A program made the position numbers and the translations under genes. A DNA stretch of 7,568 nucleotides from Cyanobacteriota bacterium (GTDB lineage Bacteria; Cyanobacteriota; Cyanobacteriia; Phormidesmidales; Phormidesmidaceae), in contig JAQCKL010000212.1 of assembly GCA_027592485.1 (NCBI GenBank), positions 1 to 7,568 on the forward strand. The letters are read 5' to 3'. Each line of letters starts with the position of its first letter. The stretch's first letter is position 1. Of the stretch, positions 1 through 5,740 are shown piece by piece. The notes beneath the pieces were generated by a model. That model was not told the DNA's origin. It saw only the letters and a program-made list of their open reading frames with translations, and ran no database searches.

Positions 1-2658
1 GCTGTCCCTGGGATCGTGTCTTGGATTAGCGACGATCTCCGCTATCTAGGGGTGAACAAACATCTTGCCAAAACCTTCAACATGCCTGTGGAAGCGTTCA
101 CCGGGCAAGATATCGGCTTCCTTCACACCAGCCGAGAGTTCATCAATTTTGTGCAGGATTTTTTCCAAAGCAGTCAGCAGGAAGGGTACCGGGAAATTGG
201 AGCCCACGTGGGAGGATCCCAACGGCGCTTTCTGATCGTGGCCCAAAAATATAACCAGGGCAAAGCCGCCTTCACCGTCGGCATCGATATCACCGAGCGT
301 AATCAAGCGGAAGAAGCCCTACGCCTAGCGGAAGCAAAGTACCGTAACATTTTTGAGAACACCGTTGAAGGGATCTTTCAAACCACCCCCGATGGTCATT
401 ACCTGAGTGCAAACCCTGCCCTAGCCCGCATCTACGGCTATAGCGACCACGATGAAATGATGGTGAGCATCACCAGCATTCAACAACAGCTTTACGCCGA
501 TCCTCAGCGGCGAGTCGAATTCACCCACCTGCTCCAAACCGAAGGGGCGGTCACCAACTTTGAGTCTCAGGTTTATCGCAAAGATGGGTCGATTATTTGG
601 ATCGCAGAAAATGCCCGCGCGGTTCATGACAGCGATGGGGAATTGGCCTATTACGAAGGCACCGTTGAAGACATTACCCACCGCAAGGAGGCAGAAGCGG
701 CCCTCCAACGGGCCAATGAGGAACTGGAACAACGGGTCACCCGCCGCACCGCTGCCCTGACGGAATCGAATCAGCGATTGCTCTCAGAAATCCGGGAACG
801 GCACCGGGCGGAAGCGGCCTTACGGAGTTCGGAAGCCGAGCTGCGAGCGCTATTTGCAGCCATGACTGATGTGATTACGGTGTTTGATGCCGATGGCCGC
901 TATCTCAACATCGTGGCCACCAACTCCCAACTGTTATTTGACCCCGGTACTGAGCGGATTGGCAGTACGGTTTACGAGGTGTTGCCCCCCTACCAAGCCA
1001 GTTTATTTATGCGCTACATCCAACAGGCGCTGAATGCTGGCCGTCCAGTGCGGTTGGAATATAGCCTGCCCGTTGGGGACTGGAATCGCACGGTCGATGC
1101 CAGTGGTCGGGCGGCCATCGATGATTTTGACAATACCGCTTGGTACACTGCCATTGTCTCTCCCATGCCAGACAACCGGGTGATCTGGGTGGCTCGGAAC
1201 ATTACGGAAAAACGACGGGCGGATGTGGCCTTGCAACAGGCTGAGGAAAAGTACCGCAGCATTTTTGAGAACAGTGTTGAGGGCATCTTTCAAGCCAGTC
1301 CCGATGCCCATTATCTCAGTGTCAACCCGGCCCTAGCCCGCATGTATGGCTACCTCAGCCCGGAGGAGGTAATCGCCCGCGTCACCAATATTGACAGCCT
1401 TTATGTGGAAGAATCCCGTCGCCGGGTGATGTTGCAGCGCCTGCATAAGCAAGGGGCGGTGTTTGAGTTTGAGTCTCAGGTTTACCGGGCCGATGGGGCA
1501 ATCATCTGGGTCTCTGAGAATGTGCGAGCGGTGCGAGACAACAAGGGCAACCTGATCTATTACGAAGGCACTGTGGCTGATATCACCCAGCGATGGCAGG
1601 CAGAAGCGGCGTTGCGGGAAAGCCGACGCACCTTAGCGACGCTCATGGGGAACCTGGCCGGGATGGCCTATCGCCGTCGCTGTTTGACCGACTGGTCCTT
1701 TGAGTTTGTCAGCGAAGGCTGTTATGAGCTGACGGGCTATGCCCCTGCAGATTTATTGGGGGATGAACCGGTGTCCTTTGAGCAACTGGTCCATCCCAGC
1801 GATCGCAGCTATGTCCAGGGGGAATTGAACCGGGCTTTGACCCATGGCAATCATTTCCAGATGACCTACCGAATTTTGACCGCCGATGGCCAGGAAAAAT
1901 GGGTGCTGGAGAAAGGGGTTGGGGTCGCTGCCCGCCAGAAAGAACCGATCGCCGTTGAAGGGTTTTTGACGGATATCACCGACCGCAAGGAAATTGAAGA
2001 GGCCCTGCGAGTTGAGCAGGAGCGGTCAGAGCGGTTGCTGCTGAATATTCTCCCGGCTTCCATTGCTGAGCAGCTCAAGCAAAATGCCAAGTCTGTGGCC
2101 TATCGCTTTGATGAGGCCACCGTTCTTTTTGCTGACATCGTCAACTTTACGGCCCTCTTATCGGCCTTGATACCTACGGCCCTAGTGGATGTGCTCAATG
2201 AGATCTTCTCGACCTTTGATCATCTGGCCGAACGTCATCAGCTCGAAAAGATCAAAACCATTGGCGATGCCTACATGGTGGTGGGGGGATTGCCTAATGT
2301 CTTGCCCAACCACACCGCCGCGATCGCTGAAATGGCCCTGAATATGCAAACGGCGATCACCCACTTTAAACGCCACGATGGCAGCCCCTTTCAACTACGC
2401 ATCGGCATTCACACCGGTCCCGTCGTGGCGGGGGTGATTGGGCTCAAGAAATTCTCCTACGACCTGTGGGGCGATGCGGTAAATGTGGCCAGTCGCATGG
2501 AATCCCAGGGCATGGCTGATGCCATCCAGGTCACCACCGATGTGTATGAGCTGCTCAAAGATCACTATCGGTTCGAGCCCCGAGGTCACATTAATGTCAA
2601 GGGCAAGGGCGAGATGATGACCTACTGGCTCCTAGGGCGCAACGAAGACCAGGAATAA
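1..2658 (+). CDS. Multi-PAS class III adenylate cyclase (5' end outside window)
   Basis: Converts ATP to cAMP; probably a soluble sensor enzyme, since no membrane segment is visible in this part. The frame is open to base 1 (AVPGIVSWIS, the usual start of a PAS domain), so GTG at 16 is probably not the true start. Residues are counted from that GTG. Five PAS/PAC units lie at about 1-96, 107-223, 274-401, 411-526 and 536-658, with a coiled-coil-like stretch at about 222-278. A linker (RLLLNILPASIAEQLK, about 673-688) of the type preceding bacterial cyclase domains leads into the catalytic domain, about 695-874. Metal-binding Asp707 (FADIVNF) and Asp751 (GDAYM) are present. Lys747 and Asp816 (YDLWGD) match the ATP-specifying pair; guanylate cyclases have Glu and Cys there. 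Transition-state Asn823 and Arg827 (NVASR) are also present. Catalysis therefore looks intact. PAS ligands cannot be read from the sequence. PAS2 and PAS4 are an internal duplication. Confidence 0.93.
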   Translation, partial: AVPGIVSWISDDLRYLGVNKHLAKTFNMPVEAFTGQDIGFLHTSREFINFVQDFFQSSQQEGYREIGAHVGGSQRRFLIVAQKYNQGKAAFTVGIDITERNQAEEALRLAEAKYRNIFENTVEGIFQTTPDGHYLSANPALARIYGYSDHDEMMVSITSIQQQLYADPQRRVEFTHLLQTEGAVTNFESQVYRKDGSIIWIAENARAVHDSDGELAYYEGTVEDITHRKEAEAALQRANEELEQRVTRRTAALTESNQRLLSEIRERHRAEAALRSSEAELRALFAAMTDVITVFDADGRYLNIVATNSQLLFDPGTERIGSTVYEVLPPYQASLFMRYIQQALNAGRPVRLEYSLPVGDWNRTVDASGRAAIDDFDNTAWYTAIVSPMPDNRVIWVARNITEKRRADVALQQAEEKYRSIFENSVEGIFQASPDAHYLSVNPALARMYGYLSPEEVIARVTNIDSLYVEESRRRVMLQRLHKQGAVFEFESQVYRADGAIIWVSENVRAVRDNKGNLIYYEGTVADITQRWQAEAALRESRRTLATLMGNLAGMAYRRRCLTDWSFEFVSEGCYELTGYAPADLLGDEPVSFEQLVHPSDRSYVQGELNRALTHGNHFQMTYRILTADGQEKWVLEKGVGVAARQKEPIAVEGFLTDITDRKEIEEALRVEQERSERLLLNILPASIAEQLKQNAKSVAYRFDEATVLFADIVNFTALLSALIPTALVDVLNEIFSTFDHLAERHQLEKIKTIGDAYMVVGGLPNVLPNHTAAIAEMALNMQTAITHFKRHDGSPFQLRIGIHTGPVVAGVIGLKKFSYDLWGDAVNVASRMESQGMADAIQVTTDVYELLKDHYRFEPRGHINVKGKGEMMTYWLLGRNEDQE
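328..705 (+). repeat. Internal PAS duplication, copy 1
   Basis: Encodes PAS/PAC unit 2 of the cyclase (residues 105-230). By hand alignment about 76 of 125 residues match copy 2 (bases 1240-1614), with one single-residue indel. Long identical or near-identical stretches survive, including a shared 17-mer beginning TTTGAGTCTCAGG and a shared TATTACGAAGGCAC, which points to duplication within the gene. Confidence 0.8.
1240..1614 (+). repeat. Internal PAS duplication, copy 2
   Basis: Encodes PAS/PAC unit 4 of the cyclase (residues 409-533), 304 codons after copy 1. Shared protein stretches include VEGIFQ, NPALAR, FESQVYR and YYEGTV. PAS3 and the coiled-coil segment lie between the copies and are not obviously duplicated. 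Confidence 0.8.
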
Positions 2659-2863
2659 GCTAAGGAATATTGAGAAAGCAAGTTTTTCGTTACTCAGGAA
2701 CACTTTTCTCAACGCCGTCTCTCTAGGATAAAAGACATCACCATTCACCTGCTGCACTAGCCATTAGGCTCTTAGCGCCGCCTTAAATTAATAAGGAAGA
2801 CGATGCAGCTCAGGGGGCATAGGATGATTCCGATTCTAGGTTGCAAACAAGACAGTTCTCCGA

Positions 2864-2891
2864 GGCGCAGGATAATCCTGTGCCTTTTTTT
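2864..2891 (+). terminator. Rho-independent terminator
   Basis: GGCGCAGGA (2864-2872) pairs with TCCTGTGCC (2876-2884) across a TAA loop: nine pairs including one G-T, followed at once by seven T residues (2885-2891). It lies about 205 bases after the cyclase stop. It therefore ends either a long cyclase 3' UTR or a separate short transcript, and it separates the cyclase from the 113-aa gene. Confidence 0.85.
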
Positions 2892-2903
2892 ATGACCGGT
2901 CAT
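2892..2903. promoter_or_regulatory. Perfect 12-bp palindrome, possible operator
   Basis: ATGACCGGTCAT is its own reverse complement. It starts directly after the T-run of the terminator and lies about 80 bases upstream of the ATG at 2983, a sensible place for a dimeric regulator controlling the 113-aa gene. No regulator is known from the sequence, and the site could be coincidental. Confidence 0.35.
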
Positions 2904-2982
2904 CATCAATCAAGGTCTAATGCTCGTTTCCATGAACTCGTCTTCATAAACACGATTTACGCTCTCAAGGGGTTATTACGGT

Positions 2983-3324
2983 ATGAGCTACACCTTTGAC
3001 ATTATTGGCGTTTCTCCCGTATGGAACTTTTTTAAGCACCAGCAACAGGTGGAATCCACCCGAGATCGGGGCTGTGCCTATCTAGGGAGTTATAAATGCA
3101 CCCTGGACAGTTTCATTCAGGCCACGGATTGGGTCCATGAAAAACCGGATTGGGACTGGGATGCGGAGGTCAAGGAGATGATTGGCTTCTGGGTTGGTCA
3201 GGGCGATGTGATTCGCCACTGGAAACAGGAATTCCAAAAGGCAGAGGATGATAGCTTGATCGTGGCGCGGGTGGCCAATGTGATCAGCCTCCGCCATGAG
3301 TTAGAGCACCTATTTCAGCAGTAG
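2983..3324 (+). CDS. Conserved-looking 113-aa protein of unknown function
   Basis: I cannot assign a function. The protein is small, with no signal peptide or membrane segment, so it is probably cytoplasmic. It is Trp-rich (W14, W50, W57, W59, W70, W80), has a PDWDWD segment at 55-60, two Cys (31, 39) near the motif YLGSYKCTLDSF, and a charged C-terminus that is probably helical. The overall style resembles small hypothetical proteins common in cyanobacteria, but that is recollection rather than a search result. The start is supported by AAGGGG at 2967-2972, ten bases before the ATG. A terminator and a palindrome precede it, so it probably has its own promoter. The DUF389 gene follows 76 bases later on the same strand with no terminator between, so cotranscription is possible. 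Confidence 0.8.
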   Translation: MSYTFDIIGVSPVWNFFKHQQQVESTRDRGCAYLGSYKCTLDSFIQATDWVHEKPDWDWDAEVKEMIGFWVGQGDVIRHWKQEFQKAEDDSLIVARVANVISLRHELEHLFQQ

Positions 3325-3400
3325 CCGCACTTTAAAATGGCTCGCAGTGGTAAACAAACCTATTCAGTGGGGGGTGATGGAAATCGCTTAAGCTGGCCCT

Positions 3401-4456
3401 ATGAAATGGCACTACCGCTGGAAACGATTTTTGGTGGCTCTACGGCGGCTCCAAGCCCGTAATCAAGGGGACTGGTTTTGGTTGCGGAGCAAGCCTACAC
3501 CGGTGGCTAGCTTGAATCGGGACCTGTGGCGCTGGGCGGAGCCCTCGGCCAATTACTACACAATGTTGGGGCTATCGGGGGTGATTGCCACCCTGGGCCT
3601 CCTGGCCAATAGCAGTGCCACCATTATTGGGGCCATGATCATTGCGCCCTTGATGGGGCCGATTAACGCGATCGCCTTTGCCATGGCCATGGGCAACCGG
3701 CGGCTGCTTAAGCGGGCCACCTTCACCATCTTGTCGGGCATTTTGCTGTCGGTGCTGATCGCTAGTATCATCACCTGGCTGTTGGGCTTATCCCGCCTCA
3801 CCGCCGAAATTGAAATCCGCATGGAACCCAACCTGATTGATTTGGGGGTTGCCTTGGCGGCGGGGGCAGCGGGAGCCTTTGCTAAATCGCGACGGCACAT
3901 TGCCGACGCCCTGCCGGGGGTGGCGATCGCCGTTGCCCTAGTGCCACCCCTTAGCGTCATTGGGATTGGTTTAGCGCTGCCCTCTCGACCCGTTGCGGTG
4001 GGGGCAGCGCTATTGTTTTTGACCAACTTAGCCAGTATTGTCCTGAGCGGCGCATTGGTATTTATCCTGCAAAAGTACGGCTCTTTGCGCCGCGCCCAAC
4101 AGGGAATCACCCTCTCCGCTTTAATCTTGGTCTGCCTGGGCTTGCCTTTGGGGCTATCGTTTCGGGATTTAGTGATCCAAGAAAAGACCCGTAGTCGTCT
4201 GCTAGAGCTGGTGGCTCGGCAGACTCAACAATGGGGAAATATTGAGATCAATCGCCTCTCGGTATATCGTCAGCACCAGGGGTTAATCGTCAAATTAGAG
4301 TTGGCGGCATCTATCACCCCCGTCACGGTCACCTCCGTTACGGCTAAGGAGGTAGATGCGTTGCACCAGGCGATGGAAACGACTTTAGGGAAAGCGATCA
4401 CCTTAGAGGTGGCAGTGGTCCCAGTGACGCGCTTTCAATTTCAGCCATCCCCATAA
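3401..4456 (+). CDS. DUF389 family integral membrane protein
   Basis: A 351-aa inner-membrane protein of the DUF389 (TIGR00341/TIGR00271-like) family, whose biochemical role is not established. Family signatures are visible: SATIIGAMIIAPLMGPI (72-88), GAAGAFAKSRRHIADALPG (155-173) and VALVPPLSVIGIGL (178-191). About seven hydrophobic segments lie near 54-70, 73-97, 107-129, 146-162, 170-192, 197-223 and 237-257. A basic 50-residue N-terminus precedes them, and a soluble alpha/beta-looking tail (about 259-351) follows. The ATG at 3401 is favoured because an in-frame TAA lies four codons upstream (3389-3391). No good ribosome binding site is seen, which is common in cyanobacteria. The gene may be read from the promoter of the 113-aa gene. 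It converges on the universal stress protein gene, and no terminator for its own strand is visible in the gap. Confidence 0.9.
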   Translation: MKWHYRWKRFLVALRRLQARNQGDWFWLRSKPTPVASLNRDLWRWAEPSANYYTMLGLSGVIATLGLLANSSATIIGAMIIAPLMGPINAIAFAMAMGNRRLLKRATFTILSGILLSVLIASIITWLLGLSRLTAEIEIRMEPNLIDLGVALAAGAAGAFAKSRRHIADALPGVAIAVALVPPLSVIGIGLALPSRPVAVGAALLFLTNLASIVLSGALVFILQKYGSLRRAQQGITLSALILVCLGLPLGLSFRDLVIQEKTRSRLLELVARQTQQWGNIEINRLSVYRQHQGLIVKLELAASITPVTVTSVTAKEVDALHQAMETTLGKAITLEVAVVPVTRFQFQPSP

Positions 4457-4465
4457 AAGATGAGC

Positions 4466-4496
4466 AAAAAAATCCCCCGCAGAATCTCTGCAGGGG
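4466..4496 (-). terminator. Rho-independent terminator of the universal stress protein gene
   Basis: On the minus strand, GGGG-ish and TCTGC arms form a hairpin: CCCC (4475-4478) pairs with GGGG (4493-4496), and GCAGA (4479-4483) with TCTGC (4487-4491), with one bulged base at 4492 and a 3-base loop. Read on the minus strand it is followed by a T-run (A-run at 4466-4472 on plus). The plus side lacks a T-run, so it serves only the minus-strand gene, 28 bases after its stop. Confidence 0.8.
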
Positions 4497-4523
4497 CAAA
4501 TACAGGACTGGAGTTGGCAAAAA

Positions 4524-5378
4524 CTAGGCACTCATACGGGTCAATAGGACGGGACAAGGGGTGTAGACCCTGACATAGTCCGAGAGGGATTCCCCCAGGA
4601 GGCGATCTAAATCAGGCATGCCTTTGGCAATGGAAGGGCGGCGATCGGGGGAGCCTAGAACCAACAGGTCCACATTCTTCTCTTCAGCCAGCTGGCAAAT
4701 GCGTTGACCAGCCTTGCCCTCAGGTGCCACCAATTGATAGGCAATGTTGTAGCGACTGGCCTCAGCTGCGGCTGCCTTCAGAATGGGGTCTGCCTTCGGG
4801 TCCGGCTCGATCTCTGCCAGGAGCTTGGTCTTGAGGTTAGAAATGGAATGGACCAGGATCAACTCTCCGCCTTTCACATCCCTCAGCAGATTGATGGCAA
4901 TTTTGAGCCCTTCCTGAGCGGAGTCGGACTTATCCAGGGCAACTAGGACCCGTCGAATCGAACGAATGTTATAGAGGTCATCTTTGACCAACAGCATCGG
5001 TCGGGAAGACAGCTGGAAAACGTACTGACTCACAGAGTTATCGAGAATGGCCCGCAATCCTTGCAGGCCGCGCGAACCCATAATAATTAAACTGGCATCG
5101 ATTTCATCGGCGACTTTAACGACTAAATCTTTGGGCTCCCCCTCCCGCAGGACTGCATTGACCTTGGCGGGGTCGAGATTGAGGGTGCTCACGGTGTTGG
5201 CCAGCATCCGACCGCCCTCTTCCCACTTGAGGGTCATGTCGTCGGCAGACACTTGAGATGGCACGACGTGGAGAATGGTGGTCGCTGCCCGTTGAATTAA
5301 GGGTAGTTCCAGCAAAGCTTTCATCATGGCTTTGGTATTGCCGATGCCAGAGTCTGCCAGAAGAATTTTGTCGATCAT
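4524..5378 (-). CDS. Tandem-domain universal stress protein (UspA family)
   Basis: A 284-aa cytoplasmic protein with two Usp folds, about 1-133 and 141-282. Family members bind ATP or sense stress; the exact role here is unknown. Domain 1 starts IDKILLADSG and carries GSRG (101-104), the first half of the ATP-binding motif G-2X-G-9X-G-(S/T), but has Asn114-Ser115 where the final Gly-Ser is expected. Domain 2 starts RRVLVALDKS (142-151) and has GSPDRR (242-247) with a longer insert before GES (262-264), so its nucleotide motif is degenerate. As I recall, closely similar proteins with SVSQYVFQLSSRPMLLVKDD are widespread in cyanobacteria. The ATG at 5376-5378 fits the domain start. No Shine-Dalgarno is evident. 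A strong hairpin lies 45 bases upstream, and a terminator lies downstream in the gap shared with the converging DUF389 gene. Confidence 0.92.
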   Translation of the reverse strand: MIDKILLADSGIGNTKAMMKALLELPLIQRAATTILHVVPSQVSADDMTLKWEEGGRMLANTVSTLNLDPAKVNAVLREGEPKDLVVKVADEIDASLIIMGSRGLQGLRAILDNSVSQYVFQLSSRPMLLVKDDLYNIRSIRRVLVALDKSDSAQEGLKIAINLLRDVKGGELILVHSISNLKTKLLAEIEPDPKADPILKAAAAEASRYNIAYQLVAPEGKAGQRICQLAEEKNVDLLVLGSPDRRPSIAKGMPDLDRLLGESLSDYVRVYTPCPVLLTRMSA

Positions 5379-5422
5379 GATAATTGTCTAGGGTGAATCT
5401 GCAAGGGCTCTTCATCAAGGGT

Positions 5423-5456
5423 GGGGAACTCCGTAGGGAAGACGGAGCCATTCCCC
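5423..5456 (-). promoter_or_regulatory. Strong bulged hairpin upstream of the universal stress protein gene
   Basis: GGGGAA (5423-5428) pairs with TTCCCC (5451-5456), and CTCCGT (5429-5434) with ACGGAG (5442-5447). This gives twelve pairs without mismatch, a three-base bulge (5448-5450) and a seven-base loop. No T-run follows on either strand, so it is not a terminator. Its position 45 bases before the minus-strand ATG suggests a 5' UTR regulatory element, although a small RNA or remnant of a mobile repeat would look the same. Confidence 0.5.
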
Positions 5457-5464
5457 TAAAGCCT

Positions 5465-5484
5465 TATGAGACATGGGTTTCATA
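5465..5484. repeat. Weaker hairpin next to the strong one
   Basis: TATGAGA (5465-5471) pairs with TTTCATA (5478-5484) around a six-base loop. The seven pairs include one G-T wobble when read as plus-strand RNA. It lies eight bases from the strong hairpin and may form a two-stem structured unit with it. Confidence 0.3.
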
Positions 5485-5611
5485 CGCCATATTCATCATA
5501 GGCACGGGGCTTCACCGGACTTTGAATGCTTTCACGTTCTTACACAAAAAGACAATTACTGAGACAAAGTGGCGATGCTGTCCAGGTCGTACATTAGCGA
5601 TCGCAACCTGG

Positions 5612-5740
5612 ATGAAAAAAACTGGGCATCCTCACAAGGATTTGTGGCGTCAGGTCGTTGATGAGCAGCGCCAACGCCATCATTTGGCCCTAGCCGCAGA
5701 GTGCCATAACCAGGCCGATCAGTTCAATAGCTGTACTTAG
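5612..5740 (+). CDS. Possible 42-aa small protein, unrecognised
   Basis: The ORF starts MKKTGHPHKDLWRQVVDEQ and is rich in Gln, His and Arg. It is probably helical in the middle (residues 10-35), with no membrane segment. Codon choice looks coding-like, whereas the in-frame extension back to 5384 does not. No clear ribosome binding site precedes the ATG, which sits at the edge of a 7-bp inverted repeat. Its stop overlaps the stop of the kinase fragment tail to tail (5737-5740). I do not recognise it; it may be a chance ORF. Confidence 0.3.
   Translation: MKKTGHPHKDLWRQVVDEQRQRHHLALAAECHNQADQFNSCT

Larger units (their letters stand above)
2659..2982. other. 324-base intergenic region
   Basis: Lies between the cyclase and the 113-aa gene. 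It holds a small hairpin AGCC-ATTA-GGCT (about 2759-2770), the terminator at 2864-2891 and a 12-bp palindrome at 2892-2903. AT-rich stretches at 2724-2733 and 2783-2790 resemble -10 elements, but I see no matching -35 at proper spacing. No tRNA or known RNA family was recognised, and no convincing ORF. Confidence 0.6.
5379..5736. other. 358-base intergenic region with structured elements
   Basis: Upstream of the universal stress protein gene and downstream of the kinase fragment, both on the minus strand. It holds a strong hairpin (5423-5456), a weaker one (5465-5484), a 7-bp inverted repeat TCCAGGT/ACCTGGA (5581-5587/5606-5612) with a HIP1 octamer in its loop (5597-5604), and a possible 42-aa ORF (5612-5740, +). 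TATGAT on the minus strand near 5494-5499 could be a -10 element for the stress gene, but no good -35 matches it. Confidence 0.6.

Noticed and set aside
16..18. GTG as the true cyclase start
   Set aside because: The frame is open to base 1, and the residues before it belong to the same PAS domain, so the gene starts outside the window.
2803..2895. 30-aa ORF starting MQLRGHRMIP, with AAGGA-like sequence upstream
   Set aside because: It runs through the terminator stem and T-run, which accounts for its Leu/Phe-rich end.
3333..3338. TAAAAT as a -10 element for the DUF389 gene
   Set aside because: No acceptable -35 sequence lies 16-18 bases upstream.
3556..4110. 184-aa minus-strand ORF
   Set aside because: It lies opposite the clear DUF389 gene, and its Ala/Arg/Pro-rich composition is that of a shadow frame.
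5384..5611. In-frame extension giving a 118-aa plus-strand protein
   Set aside because: It crosses two hairpins, has no coding-like composition and overlaps the leader of the stress gene. Only the last 42 codons look plausible.
5615..5641. Possible terminator for the kinase fragment on the minus strand (5-bp stem ATCCT/AGGAT, then a run of seven T)
   Set aside because: The stem is short and AT-rich, lies six bases from the T-run and competes with another 5-bp stem, so it is too weak to call.
5573..5659. 28-aa ORF starting MLSRSYISDR
   Set aside because: Short, with no ribosome binding site, and it overlaps the better 42-aa candidate in another frame.
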